Assembly (NCBI GenBank): GCA_022885665.1
Contig: JAGQDJ010000219.1
Span: 1 to 64,000 of the forward strand
Direction: 5' to 3'
Length of the DNA stretch: 64,000 nt
Origin: Triops longicaudatus
Taxonomy: Eukaryota > Arthropoda > Branchiopoda > Notostraca > Triopsidae
Below, one piece after another: positions 29,801-39,600 of the stretch. Below the pieces are notes generated by a model. The model had not been told where the DNA came from. It saw only the letters and a list, made by a program, of their open reading frames with translations, and made no database searches. How positions within the stretch are numbered: the first letter of the stretch is position 1; each line of letters opens with the position of its first letter. A program made the position numbers and the translations under genes.

Positions 29801-32800
29801 ATAAAAATAATAAAATACAAATGAAAATTAATAAATAAAAATAATAATAAAATTTAAATGAATATTAATAAACAATAATAATTAGTCATAAACAAAAATA
29901 AATCAATAACGAGCTATTAAAACTTTAAAAGCTAAAAACCTGAGGTTTGACTCGTCTGTGAAGTGCAATATAAAGGCGAATGCAGCTGTTACGACAAGCG
30001 TAAAAGAACTTAAGTGCGAACTCCAACTTATTGTCTTGAACAGGGTGTTCTGTGCCAAGTCAAACTGGGCTCAAAACTTGCTTCCAAGTTCTTGAGATAA
30101 CGAACGTTGCCACCTTCATGCCAAGTTGCCAAATTACGTTTTCTCCAACTTTTTCTGAGTTTTTAATAGGCCTGAAGTTCGGTAGAAAAGTGCATTTCCG
30201 TGTTCACCCTCCCCAACTGGAGCAAAACTTGTGCCAAGTAGGATTCATAATAGGTAGTCATAATAATCCATCTTTCGCCTTCCGCGTTTTTGTACCCTTT
30301 GTCTTTCACACAGCTGTTTTCTTATCACCACAAGCTCTTAAGCAAAAGACACATTTACGAACAATGACAGGAAAAAAGAAACAAAACAGAGGAAAAAAGG
30401 ATTTACAGCATCCTGTTACTCTCCAGCTGACGAATGGCGCTTTTTGTCTGCAGAACGTCTAATATCCTGTCATTAGATTTGGACCATGGTTCAGCTTACA
30501 ACGGACAACTTATCCCACGAAGCCCATTAGTGTCAGGAGAGTCAAGTTTTCTCCACAATTTTCTTATTTAAACTTTATCTTCGTTCATGTATTTCGTTTA
30601 CAATAACTCGTGATTAAGCCATTATTTTCTGACTGACGTATTTTGCCAGGTTTGCGTCGCAATAATTCGTGATTGCTGTCAAACAGTTTTGAAGTCTTTT
30701 AGGGAGAATAATTAATTTCACTTGACGTGTTGTCACGTTTAAAGTTGTCACATTTATTCCGTACTCAAGTCCTAGTCATTTGACTCAGTTGTTGACGAAA
30801 TCTGACTGGAAACTGATTAAGTTTTTTTCCTCTCAATTTTTACGCCAATTTTTTATTCTATTTTTCTATTTGCTTTATTTAATTTTTAAGTTTCTATTTG
30901 CTTTCAATAATGCTTTTTGCTTTCTGTTTAAATTTTGGTTTAATCTCCGATTGTAATTTTTGTACATTAAAATCGGAGATAACTAGAAGAACTGGAATAA
31001 ATTTAGACAGCAATGATTTCTATAGCAATTGAGATAGCAGTTGTATTGAACTTTGTATCGGAGTTCTTCGAATATTTATTTACCTTAAACTTTTAATTAC
31101 TTTTATTCATATTTTTAGTTATTATATGTTTTATCTCTATATTTTTTATATTTTATTACTTTATTTTGTTTTTATTTTATTATTTATTTACTTTATGTAT
31201 TTTAATTTGCCTTCTTTGAATTTAATTCACTTTCTTTGCGATTGTTCAAGTTCTTTAACCGTTATCGACCGTGTTGCAAATTCAAGGTAAAATAAGTTTA
31301 ATTTATTCACTCGTGGCGTACTTGAGAGTTTATACTTCGTCCTAAAAGTTTCTTCTCATACAAGTTTTTTATGACTCGTGCACGTGGAGTGCGGCTCGAG
31401 TAATCTGTTTCCGAGCTGTTAAATAAATTGGGAGATCACCGGTCAGTAGGAAAAAGGCACGCTTTTTCGCCGCTTGGCTAACCAGCGCCCTCTTCCTTTT
31501 TTGCCCGGCATTATCGCTCGTGGCTTGTTTCCGTGCTCAGAGTAGCAAATAACTAGCCCAAACCGAGGATGTTTCACTTTTCCTCCCGTCAAAGACAAAC
31601 GCGTAAGAGTTTTGGTCAGCTCCTACTGCACGATTGCAGCTATTGCTATTACTGCTAACCCCATTGACAACGATAACAAACTCTAGCGTACTCCCTGGCA
31701 ACCCTAATGTAATTGTGCTTCACCAACTTTCGGGCCCTCTATCTCCTAACTTTGTTAAAGTTGAAGGAACGAGAAAGCTCAACTGTTTTTTTTTATTTTT
31801 TATTTTTTAAAGAAAGAAAACAAAACCAGCGTATCCGAAAGTGGAATACACTATCACTTAACGGGCAATGGACATAAAAAACAACTTTGTCTTGTAAACA
31901 GGAGTAAAAAATGAAGTTTCTAGATATATGTTTCTTATCTCACACGGGAAAGACTGACGAAAATATTTGATAGACAAAAAATCTGGGCGATTTTGCCATT
32001 GGTCCAGCATGGTCATAGCGATAAATAAGCTTTCTCAGGATGGCAAAGACAACGCTTTTATTTTAACTTGTTTCGCGGTAGATTCTTTTTGACACACTTG
32101 AGCCGTGTTTGAGTTTTTACTACCAAAAGGTAACTCGAGAAGATAGAAGCTCCGTTTTCTTCCAAAGNTGTTTGAGTTTTTACTACCAAAAGGTAACTCG
32201 AGAAGATAGAAGCTCCGTTTTCTTCCAAAGAGATAGCAGAAGGACAGTGTTTTGTGTCTTGTGCATTGAAACAACGTTGACTCTACAAGCATTCAAGCAA
32301 ATACCGTGTTCAAGATTACCTAGCAAGCTCTGACCCTTTCCCCATGTTAGAGCTTATGGGCTTTCGCAGTCGAGCTCGGAAGGGAGCGCGACTCACCATG
32401 AAGTGGGAAGAAAACGCAACTGACAAACTAAAACGCTCCCAACAGCAGGAAAAGACTGTTAGCTTATTATCTCAGATACTCCGTTCTGCGTATTTATCCA
32501 AGAGTACACTGTTCGGGTACTTTTCGAGTTTTGGCATGTCTTTACCATGTTGAATCGGGTCTTGTAAACTGAATAGAATTGTTAATTTTTGTTGCAAGAA
32601 ATAAGGAAACTTGTATGAAATAAATATACTCGCTTCGACACGCTGGAAAACTAGTTTTGCCCACAATCAATGCACCACTGGTCCTTTGAACTTGCAAAGC
32701 CTCGTTCATCGTTTGAAATACTATACGTTCCTACGCCCGGTTGTCTACTGTTGCGACAGCCAAAGGCAAAACAAGATATACCATATGTTTATTCGCCTTT

Positions 32801-33574
32801 GGTGGCAATTTATTGGCCATTTTTCTGAGCAAAACTTTCAACGAACAAGAAGAAATCTAATAGCAGATTGTGTAAACCATCACCCGCAAGCCGCAACACA
32901 CTGTCCACCTCTGTGACGTCAGACTTTTCGAGGCGGGAAAATGACCAAAGTTTGCAAGTAAATCACTCGGGAACGGCTCCTCAGAAAAAATCGAAACAAA
33001 TTTCTTAATTCCTAGAATAATGTATATTACAAGATTAAATCAAAATCTCGATAACCATTTTTCATGCCCGTTGCTCTCCAACTCTTTATTCCTTTTTTTT
33101 AGGAATTCAAGGCGGACTCCCTCAAGTAAGCTACGTGAAAGCTATTGATGTATGGATGGGCGTTTGCACAGGTAAGGAAAAATGCTTTTCAAGAATGCTT
33201 AACTCAGCTGCTTTCACGCGTTAATATCGTCAGCTTTCGTCTTCACGGCGCTACTGGAATTCACCTTCGTCAACTACATGTGGAGGAAACGCCCTTCGCC
33301 CTACACGCACGCAGCTAGTGTGAACAACGCTACGGTAAGTAGTTGCAAATGGAATCGCTAAACTGCAGATTAAAAAAAAAAATCCTCTGAATAGAAACTC
33401 AAGGACAGCGAGGAAGGTTTGGATGGTCCGTCAACGATACCACCACCAGAGGGCAATGCACCATACTTGTACTACAAGCAGTTATCCCGCAGGGTGGACG
33501 AACTCGCCAGAATTATTTTCCCCATCTCCTTTAGCATTTTCACCTTCTGTTACTTTGCTTACTACTTCTACTAA
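2888..33574 (+). CDS. Cys-loop ligand-gated chloride channel subunit (GluCl/HisCl/pHCl-type), 10 exons
   Basis: This is a pentameric anion channel subunit of the plasma membrane, opened by a small transmitter or by pH. Exons: 2888-2979, 6816-6907, 17143-17210, 24434-24657, 25216-25298, 26028-26165, 29410-29601, 33103-33171, 33234-33334, 33395-33574. All nine junctions are GT-AG, the phases match, and the total is 1239 bases (412 aa plus stop). Exon 1 encodes a classic signal peptide (hydrophobic VLLLFVITI) and ends in the phase that exon 2 needs. The Cys-loop is C166-x13-C180 with FPLD inside. A second disulfide pair (C226, C237) is typical of glycine, glutamate and histamine chloride channels. 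M1 is at about 256-272. PAR at 278-280 before M2 predicts anion selectivity. M3 is at about 305-335. The M3-M4 loop is short (about 55 aa). M4 ends the protein. Sequons include NHSS (exon 4) and NYS. The exact subtype and ligand cannot be settled by eye. Introns 8 and 9 are only 62 and 60 bp; intron 2 is 10.2 kb. Confidence 0.93.
2980..6815. other. Receptor intron 1, noncoding
   Basis: This 3.8-kb intron lies between the signal-peptide exon and exon 2. It holds a poly-A run near 3790-3806, a short direct repeat at about 4421-4468 (unit ttgcctaataagcggc, two copies), and one copy of a segment of about 310 bp that recurs near 22051-22370. I see no exon with supported splice sites. The frames at 3568-3961 and 5773-6106 look like chance. 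Confidence 0.6.
4655..4967 (+). repeat. Dispersed repeat of about 310 bp, copy 1
   Basis: This segment matches 22051-22370 in the same orientation with long identical blocks, such as aatgacgtggtctttcacg, tttttatggcttctttttaa and gtccaaaaaatca. By eye the copies differ at roughly one base in ten, plus small indels. No terminal inverted repeat or coding frame is obvious. Both copies lie in introns of the receptor gene (introns 1 and 3). It is either a non-autonomous mobile element or a segmental duplication. Confidence 0.75.
7918..7954. repeat. Perfect 18-bp-arm palindrome with 1-base spacer
   Basis: The left arm 7918-7935 is the exact reverse complement of the right arm 7937-7954, around the single spacer base at 7936. 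The arm core is gagttgtatgcgca. A direct repeat of gaaataatggaattga occurs just upstream (about 7876 and 7908). It sits in receptor intron 2, about 75 bp before the first copy of the 8031 repeat, so it may mark the end of an inserted element. Confidence 0.85.
8031..8332 (+). repeat. Repeat of about 300 bp, copy A (pairs with 9916-10225)
   Basis: It aligns end to end with 9916-10225 in the same orientation. Shared blocks include aggacttcttgtaaggaaag, agactgagtgaagactacat and acaagaggaatgacaagctt. The other copy lies inside the dead reverse transcriptase relic. No open frame of note is present. Confidence 0.8.
9660..10636 (+). mobile_element. Dead non-LTR retrotransposon (reverse transcriptase C-terminal fragment)
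   Basis: Conceptual translation in shifting frames gives the RT catalytic block (KIGSLLFADD, about 9697-9726). Next come pieces that fit the following RT segment (TEEQLQSVLDRS, then METSVSKTQVMVLSRDT). After a break, WAVSERIRSPIQAAQMRFFR (from about 10237) and RWQDYSANLSYEKLGLP (about 10500-10550) match the conserved C-terminal tail of LINE-type RTs of the kind found in CR1/L2-like elements. The frame shifts several times, stops are present, and the 9916-10225 repeat replaces the stretch between the two halves, so it is inactive. It lies in receptor intron 2 in sense orientation. The clade is an inference from memory of the motif series. Confidence 0.75.
9916..10225 (+). repeat. Repeat of about 300 bp, copy B, inside the RT relic
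   Basis: This is the partner of 8031-8332. Its right edge falls exactly where the RT-like reading (NEIWAVSERIRS) resumes. It interrupts or replaces the RT region that should follow the FRY(L)G-like block. Confidence 0.75.
12275..12605 (+). repeat. Old dispersed repeat of about 330 bp, copy 1
   Basis: It is diverged but collinear with 23335-23645. Shared landmarks in order are ggaaattggcaaaaact, aactcacaaactaat or the variant aactcaaaaactaat, gattgcaa, aaaataatct, and near the end tatgacctgaaa followed by tcctgtg and cccataa. It lies in receptor intron 2. The family is unknown. Confidence 0.6.
14578..15928 (+). mobile_element. TTAA-flanked MITE-like element, copy 1
   Basis: This is one of three copies of a 1.2-1.3 kb family (others at 31858-33074 and 61509-62770). 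The left end is TTAA followed by agcgcaatggacatcaaaa. The right end carries the inverted partner, reading gacatgaaaaacg on the other strand. The interior has no recognisable transposase; the 69-aa frame beginning MLELMGFRSRARKG recurs in all copies but is unlike any family I know. The copy contains a perfect 87-bp duplication (15058-15144 and 15146-15232) around a single N at 15145. It lies in receptor intron 2. Confidence 0.75.
16800..16965. repeat. AT-rich simple repeat (AATAAA-like)
   Basis: Low-complexity DNA made of irregular aataaaaaat/aaataaaaaa units. The apparent hydrophobic frame on the minus strand here is a translation of simple sequence. Confidence 0.9.
17856..18160 (+). repeat. 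Two tandem units of the conserved-core repeat family
   Basis: Two units about 220 bp apart carry the core, which runs as taagctata, then ggaaaaagggtc, then tgggtaa, then ttgaacatc. Core starts are near 17864 and 18087. The flanks also align (Gly/Ser-rich cores absent; AT-rich spacer). They lie in receptor intron 3. Other copies are listed separately. Confidence 0.75.
18969..20110. repeat. Degenerate minisatellite (unit of about 45-50 bp)
   Basis: About 1.1 kb is built from more than 20 imperfect units sharing gaagaaataactagaaata, followed by a variable stretch and a short block like ggagctcaaaac. Unit length and sequence drift, so it is old. Several open frames cross it, and their proteins are repetitive (EEITRNTHFW-like) only because the DNA is repetitive. 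It lies in receptor intron 3. Confidence 0.85.
20190..20529 (+). mobile_element. Possible solo or truncated LTR
   Basis: The segment starts TGTAGGG and ends TTCCACA (TG...CA form). It is distinctly less AT-rich than its neighbours and has an AATAAA near 20487, about 40 bp before its end. It is followed by gatcggtaccaaaaattg, which faintly resembles a primer-binding site region. No matching target duplication is visible (gccg before, gatc after), and no second LTR is in the window. An unrelated GC-richer block is an alternative. Confidence 0.3.
22051..22370 (+). repeat. Dispersed repeat of about 310 bp, copy 2
   Basis: Same-orientation partner of 4655-4967. It has small indels relative to copy 1, for example an added gactttcacta stretch near 22287. 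It lies in receptor intron 3. Confidence 0.75.
23020..23100 (+). repeat. Conserved-core repeat, single copy
   Basis: It reads ccgtaagctatagc, then gggaaaaggtcgaag, then tgggtaactttgaacac, which is the family core. It is in receptor intron 3, about 240 bp upstream of the old repeat at 23335. Confidence 0.75.
23335..23645 (+). repeat. Old dispersed repeat, copy 2
   Basis: Diverged partner of 12275-12605; see that entry for the shared landmarks. It lies in receptor intron 3. Confidence 0.6.
26166..29409. other. Receptor intron 6, noncoding
   Basis: A 3.2-kb intron between the loop-C exon and the M1/M2 exon. It contains a G9 run near 26478, AT-rich DNA at 28960-29165 and a CTAGATGGC-type motif near 26769. 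No exon or recognisable element was seen. Confidence 0.6.
29740..29910. repeat. AT-rich simple repeat
   Basis: Irregular aataaataaa/aaataataa units of about 170 bp in receptor intron 7. Confidence 0.9.
31858..33074 (+). mobile_element. TTAA-flanked MITE-like element, copy 2
   Basis: The left end is TTAA then cgggcaatggacataaaaaa. The right end is the inverted partner (tttttcatgcccg). The interior matches copies 1 and 3 over most of its length, including agctttctcaggatggcaaa and the gaccctttccccatg block. A perfect 62-bp duplication (32106-32167 and 32169-32230) surrounds a single N at 32168. It lies in receptor intron 7 and ends about 30 bp before exon 8, so its edge supplies sequence next to that exon's acceptor tract. 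Confidence 0.75.
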
Positions 33575-34159
33575 CGCAACGGCTTAAACCTCGCTACCTT
33601 TTAAGCACTCTTAAATGCCACCTTTCAAAGTTCTGGACGTCGTACCGTACCCCCTGGCCTTTAAATCCCACCCTCATTTTAGTAACCCTGTCCTATTGAA
33701 TCGCTAAAGGAAAAGTGCTAATCACCTTGAAAAAACGAAACTTGCCGCGTTTGTGTTATTGTAACAAACTGCACAATGTGATTGTAACCAGTAAGTTAAG
33801 CAGTTTGGTTAGAAATCGTGCCAATTATGAGAATCTGTGAAAAAAATGTTAATATGATTGATTTGTCCATTCAATATGTAATACTTGGACTCCCTGGAGG
33901 GTAATACATCTATACATCCCCTTTTATGAAACCCTTACGTGTAACTGTTGAATTTATGTGCGGTGAGTCTTTTTTCTCCCGTTTTTTTCTCTACTGAAAT
34001 GAAAAATTGACCGATTTTTCACACAACGCTTGCGTGTGAGTTTTAATAAAAAATGGTTTCTCCAGGCTTACGCTTGTTCAACTCGAAAAATTCCGAAGCG
34101 ACAGCTTGAAAAGTCGAGCAACAGTAATTTGTTTACTCTCGAGACTTTGGAGATGAAAT
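33575..34159 (+). other. 3' flank of the receptor gene
   Basis: No coding sequence is supported. An AATAAA at 34045-34050 is a candidate poly(A) signal for the receptor, about 470 bp after its stop codon. Confidence 0.5.
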
Positions 34160-36260
34160 ATGAGGCCAGAAAGCGGAAAATCTTCCTACAAACTGCCGAC
34201 TGATTCTCGCGGTAAGCTCTTTTCTCAGTATTTGTACAACGAAAAGAATAATTCCCTTTATTACTTCAGAGATTGTGGTGTCTTCTTTCATCAGCTTAAT
34301 TCACTGGGTTTTGCTTCCTTCTACTCGCTTATTTTTGCTTATCAGTGCCCAAAGCCCCTCAGGGCGTTGAAGCAATAGCCGATGACAACTAGAGGGCAAT
34401 AAAAGGGGCTCGAGAGCGGTGTTATTTGTTTTAACGATTCTTGTTCCAGTAAGGCTGTCCATAAGAAAAATGACGAACATTACAGAACGGAATCAGTAAC
34501 ACGCAGTAATAACCCCCTAGGTGACACCCGAAACCCTACAATAATGAATACGCTATATTGATCAACACCTTTTCACTTACCAACACGTGACGGTGAGCTT
34601 ACAAAGGAAAGAACTCGGCCAAGTGTCCACAGCAGGTATTGACACACTGCCCAAAGGCGGATACATTCCATTAAGACGCATTAAGCCGTTAAGTGCAACG
34701 CAACAATGAATTCTACTCTGGGTGGGAGGAAGAGAACGTTTACTTAAGTCAGAGCCATTTCACCCGTTGGCAAGAGATGTTAATGAAGAGTGTTTTAGTA
34801 TGGCACGTTTGGTTTCAGCACTGAAGCAGGTTCTCAGAATCACTCGAAAAACAACAAAGAAACAACAAAGCTTGTTTTGCGCTTCTATGGCAAGCGTCTG
34901 TTTTGGAAGGCACGAATGGCGCGAAACCTTCGAACTCGTGACAACCGAAACGCGATTAGCGAAACCAGTATTTTTGGTGTAACTAGAAGGGATTTTTCCG
35001 TTTCTAGAAAATCCGTTCATTTTGAGTATAGGTAACGCAAAGGATGACTATTAAACATAAAGAAATGCAACTAAGACGTTCAGTGAGCTTTGTATGGGAG
35101 TAATGTAGCTGAAATGCGTTATACTGCGAAAAGTTGGAATTGTCTCAATTGTCCAACAGACCCTAAATTGGCAAATTAAACGCCATCTTTGGTCCCGTCG
35201 ACGTAGATTCATTTACGTGTTACTGTCAATAGGAGATGGAATAAAAGGTATTAAGAAATAACGGGTTATATACAAATAATAAGGAAGAGAAAAAACTGCA
35301 TTTCTGGCCCAGCCATGCCTCAGGGCAAGAAGCGTGATCGAGGTTTAAACTTTTTTTTTCTGTTATGCAGGAATGAAAAAGGAAAGTGGAAGATTATCGA
35401 AAACGCTATCGACAATAACATCGTAATGGTATCGCCCACGAGAATCTAATGTACGCGGAATTTGACAATGACGTAGCACCAAAACATAAGAAATTGCTAG
35501 TGGTTTAAGCAGTAATATCCGCATATAAGCGAAGTTTTATCATTCCTCTTTCACTGCAAAACGTCTTTGTCGAATACAACCGCAACCTGAAATTATCTCC
35601 CAAGTTTTCTTGATGCCACTTTGATTTATCTCCCAAAAACTACTGTACCAATTAAGACGCGCTGAAATTGTGCAGGCGTGCTAAACCTGGAGCGCTCATT
35701 TGCGAAAATTTGCAGAATGCGACTTGGATAAGTGATCCGAAAGCACGACGCATTTGAAACGAACATAAATATCGATCGAAAAAAGGAAAAAAAAAAAGTA
35801 TTTTTCTCCAGAGTTTTCGTTGATCATAAGCGTAAAATAAGCTACTTATTTTTCCAGCCAGCGTTTCTGAAAGAACAGTGAAGTTATCTGTGTTCTACCC
35901 GGATCATTAGCCACGTCATCTACCGGACGTCGCAAGTTTCGTGGGATCATGGAACACCGTTGAATCCCTTCGGCTGGTTAAGGAACTTCCGACGTCTTTT
36001 CCCGACGAATTACGAGAAGTCGATTGGCGTTCGGGATATCCCCGCTCAACTCACGGCTCCAAAACCCGTTGTGTGCCGAGCTTTCAGGTACGAAACCAAC
36101 CGAAAATCTCACTGAAAGGCGCGGATATAATCAAATTTATACCAGTCTCGATATCATAGCTATGTGCCATTGAACACCCTTTTCATTTTCTTCCAGAGAG
36201 CAAGTTTTTGTATTGCTAAAATTCGATAAAATTGGCCACGAGAAAATAAGGTGTTTTTAA
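34160..36260 (+). CDS. Doubtful four-exon small gene, unknown function
   Basis: Phase-consistent exons 34160-34211, 35371-35422, 35911-36087 and 36197-36260 would give 114 aa. The first exon has an ATG and a good donor (CGCG/gtaagc). Acceptors before exons 2 (tttctgttatgcag) and 4 (ttttcttccag) are strong. Exon 2's donor (ATC/gtaatg) and exon 3's acceptor (ggatcattag) are weak. Exon 3 in this frame reads YRTSQVSWDHGTPLNPFGWL, which looks protein-like, and its YRTS-x3-W-x4-P pattern is faintly reminiscent of small ciliary microtubule inner proteins. An alternative frame through exon 3 is also open. It is convergent with AGL, whose stop is at 36615. It may be real only in part (exons 3-4) or not at all. 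Confidence 0.22.
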
Positions 36261-36390
36261 GGGGATTCAGGGGGTGGAGTAAAAGCCTTAAAACAAGAAA
36301 TAGAAGCTATAAGCCGCAACGAGGCTGACAAAAACCGCTAATAAGAACAGTAAGCCCCATCCCGCTAATCCAAACCTGTTTCCCTTCATA

Positions 36391-36401
36391 ATGTCTTTAA
36401 T
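36391..36401 (-). terminator. Candidate poly(A) signal for AGL
   Basis: ATTAAA on the minus strand at 36396-36401, about 215 bp after the AGL stop. No canonical AATAAA is nearer. Weak evidence on its own. Confidence 0.3.
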
Positions 36402-36614
36402 GTTTGATTTACTTTCATATGCAGGACTAGAGCTAATCGCTGAGCAAAAGCTGTTTAAGAGTAACGTCTTTTCTCCACAACCTACAATTATCACTTCCAG
36501 ATCTTGATCTTGTTCTACTACGAGGCTCGAGTCGGCAGCAGTAGCCAGGGTCCATGCTGTGGCAACGGGTGCGAATCGGCTAACGTCAACTACGCGCATC
36601 AGGTCAGTAGTAAG

Positions 36615-39600
36615 TCAATGCTTGGCGGGCTCCAGGGCATCCAAATCGTACAAAACCTGTTAAGGCAACATAAAGTCACGTGGACGATTTTGTAATACGA
36701 GATTTACTTCTAAAAGGCTGGCCATACTCCAAGCTTGGGCCGGGCTACTGTCAGGACAGAAAGCTCCGTTGGCGTTGGTCAGCTCCGGCAAAGAACGCCA
36801 AGGTGAACTTTGCACTTCGACGAAATGACGTGATAAAATCGCCTTGACACGGAGCGCGGTGCGTTTCAATTCCGTCCCGCCGCCCACCATGGGAGCAAAT
36901 TTCAGCAAAGCTCTCAAAAAGTATCCCACTGGCCAGAGCCATTCCTATTTTGAGATAAAAAAGGAGAATAAATAAACAAACGAAAAACAAGACGCAATCA
37001 CAGAGATTCTAGATCAAAGCTTACTGAGCCAGCTGCTGCAAACTTCTTCCAAAAAAAAAAAAATCACGAACACGAACAAAAAAAAAATGCAACAAGAACA
37101 CAAGGATTTGTTATAATATGGCGAAACTATTATTTCTCAAGTATACGTTCTAGTTTGGATTCGGTGTTCATGTTCGCCGAGTGGATAATTCACCTATATT
37201 TTTTTCCCAATTTTTAATACATTACAAAGAGTTACCTACAAGTCTGTACGAAATTTACTTGTCTCGCGAAGCCACGGAAACAAAATATCGGCCACTAGAC
37301 GCTAACTTGTGGAAGAAACATGACAGAAACACAAACTTGCCAAGCACGGCTAAATTGCGCGCTTGGTTAACTTAGTTTGAGTTTCTTAAGGAGTTGTCAA
37401 GATTATTACACAGAAACGGAATTGAAATGTTTAGCTGTAGTGTTACCATTGTTTCATTGTTTGTTTAACTTGCAGGAGTGAGCGTTTCATGGCAGGTTTC
37501 GCACGTTCTAGACGCCAGGCGCATAATTTAGAAAAGACTATTACAAGCCAGCAAAATAACTACAGCGACATGGCTACTGAAGAGAATAAGCGTAACGTTC
37601 TATTACGTGAAGGAGCGTAACGCCATCTTGTGGTGACTGATCAAACTATATACAAACTACATTCAGGTAAAACGCACTTTTTTCTCTCTGCAAAGCAAAG
37701 CTCCAACATAATTCGCAAGATTTCGATACAACGGATCAACTCCTCAATTTCAATTGATAAATTCAATAATGATAGACAAAATTAAGAAGAAATGGTACAA
37801 TGGTAATTATTTCTTTAATATGCTTAAACAGTCGCCCCCGCGCGGGCAAGGAGTAAAAGTACTTTCTGTGTGCACTGCAACATAACGTAAAACAATTTTT
37901 CTCTTGGATTTCGAGGTATATATTTGGTTCTCAACATTTATCTCCATCAATTAACTCTAACGACGCGCTGAAATAAGGTTACAAGGAGAAAATACTCAAC
38001 ACTGATGTGCTCGCTAATGCGTCGCCCCCATGCGGTGCCAACGGAAGGTTCACCACTTGCGTTAATTTCTTCTCCTTTGCAATCTGATATTTTCGTTACA
38101 AAATTGTATCGATTTCACGTAATTTTTCTCTTATTTAAAACAGCACTTCTTGCGTGAACCAACTCATACAGCGCTATTGTAACGTAAGAGAGAATTTAAG
38201 CGAGTCTGGAATGAATGTTTCTAAAGAAAAAGAATTTTACGGAAATTACGTCGCGTTTCGCCAAAGGCAATGATGATTTTGAAAAACAATTGCCAATAAC
38301 TTTGACATATTCTATAAATTTCCTCTTTAAAGACCAACATGGAAACAACTATCCAAAGGAAGATTGCTTGTTGGAAAGTAAATTTCAACTGTACTCAAAC
38401 ATGTACTAAAATGAAACGCTTTAAAAACTCATTTTTCAAATACGAGAATAAGAGAAAAAAACGGATTTTAAAAAAATCTTAGACAACAAAAATAAACCAA
38501 GAAATGTAAACAAAGTTTTTAAAACACACAAAAAAAAAACTTTTAAAAAATCATCTAAATTTAGCCTGGTTAAGAGTCAAACCCCTTAAATTCCGCACCA
38601 AATTCGATATTTTTCATAATATTAGGTTAGTACAATCTAAACTTATAATTCTATTAATTGAGCAATCCTAATTGTATGCTGCCGAGCCTAATTAAACAGA
38701 ATTACGTGAATATAAGTTTTTCTCTCTTTTTTAGATGGAATAATATTTGTTTAAAAAATACCAGCTACATAAACATAGCAAATGCACATAAAAACAACAA
38801 TAAAAAAGGCCGACGACACACATGACGGGAGTACGTACCGGTCCTTGGTGGTAATTAAAGCCGCGGGCCACCTTTGGGTCGCTGCCGTCGTTGCTGTTGA
38901 AATAGCTGCCATCATAAGCCCAATCCTTGGGATCCAGCGTCTTCATACCGAGCGGTCCTAACAAAATCTGTTCCACTTGTTGCAACGCAATCCAAGCTCG
39001 CTCGGGCTTAAACATCTCCGGTGCCTGCAACGCCACACACACGCACAAAAACACGTGCATAAATGTACACCGGGGTGGTAACGAAGATCCCATAAAACCA
39101 AGAACGAAAGAGTACAAACATGGATCAATACACAAAAACTTTCCTCATTTTTCTCCCTCCCACCCCTCATGAAAACCAAATTCCACCAACTGTGGTTATT
39201 TTCGAAGCGCGTTTTCATTTCTTTTTTGGCTACTTTTCTTAGTATTTTTTTTAATTGCTGTGTAGAATACAGTGTGAAATCGAACTACTGAGTTCTTATT
39301 TATTAGTATTTAATTTTGCATTAGCATTTGTTAGTATTTAATTTTCAAAGTAAAGCTTAAAAGTTTTCCTCGCAAGCTGCGACTTTCCGGACGCGCTTCC
39401 TTCCGAAATCCCATAAGCTATAGCATGGGAAAAGGGTCGGAGTTCACTGGGCAACGATGAACATCGAATTTGTGTTGAAATAAGAAGCTGTGACTTTGTT
39501 TTAACTTACGCGAGGTAAGTTAGTCTTTTTACTATCTTTCAAGAAATAATGGAGTTCCCAGCTTTCATAAATACTTTTATTTTCATTTTTAAAATATGCA

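Noticed and set aside
36493..36695. Open + strand frame ending at 36695 that could join 35941-36087 in phase 0
   Set aside because: It is antisense to the genuine last AGL exon (36656-36615) and to part of the AGL 3' region; its reading is best explained as a shadow.
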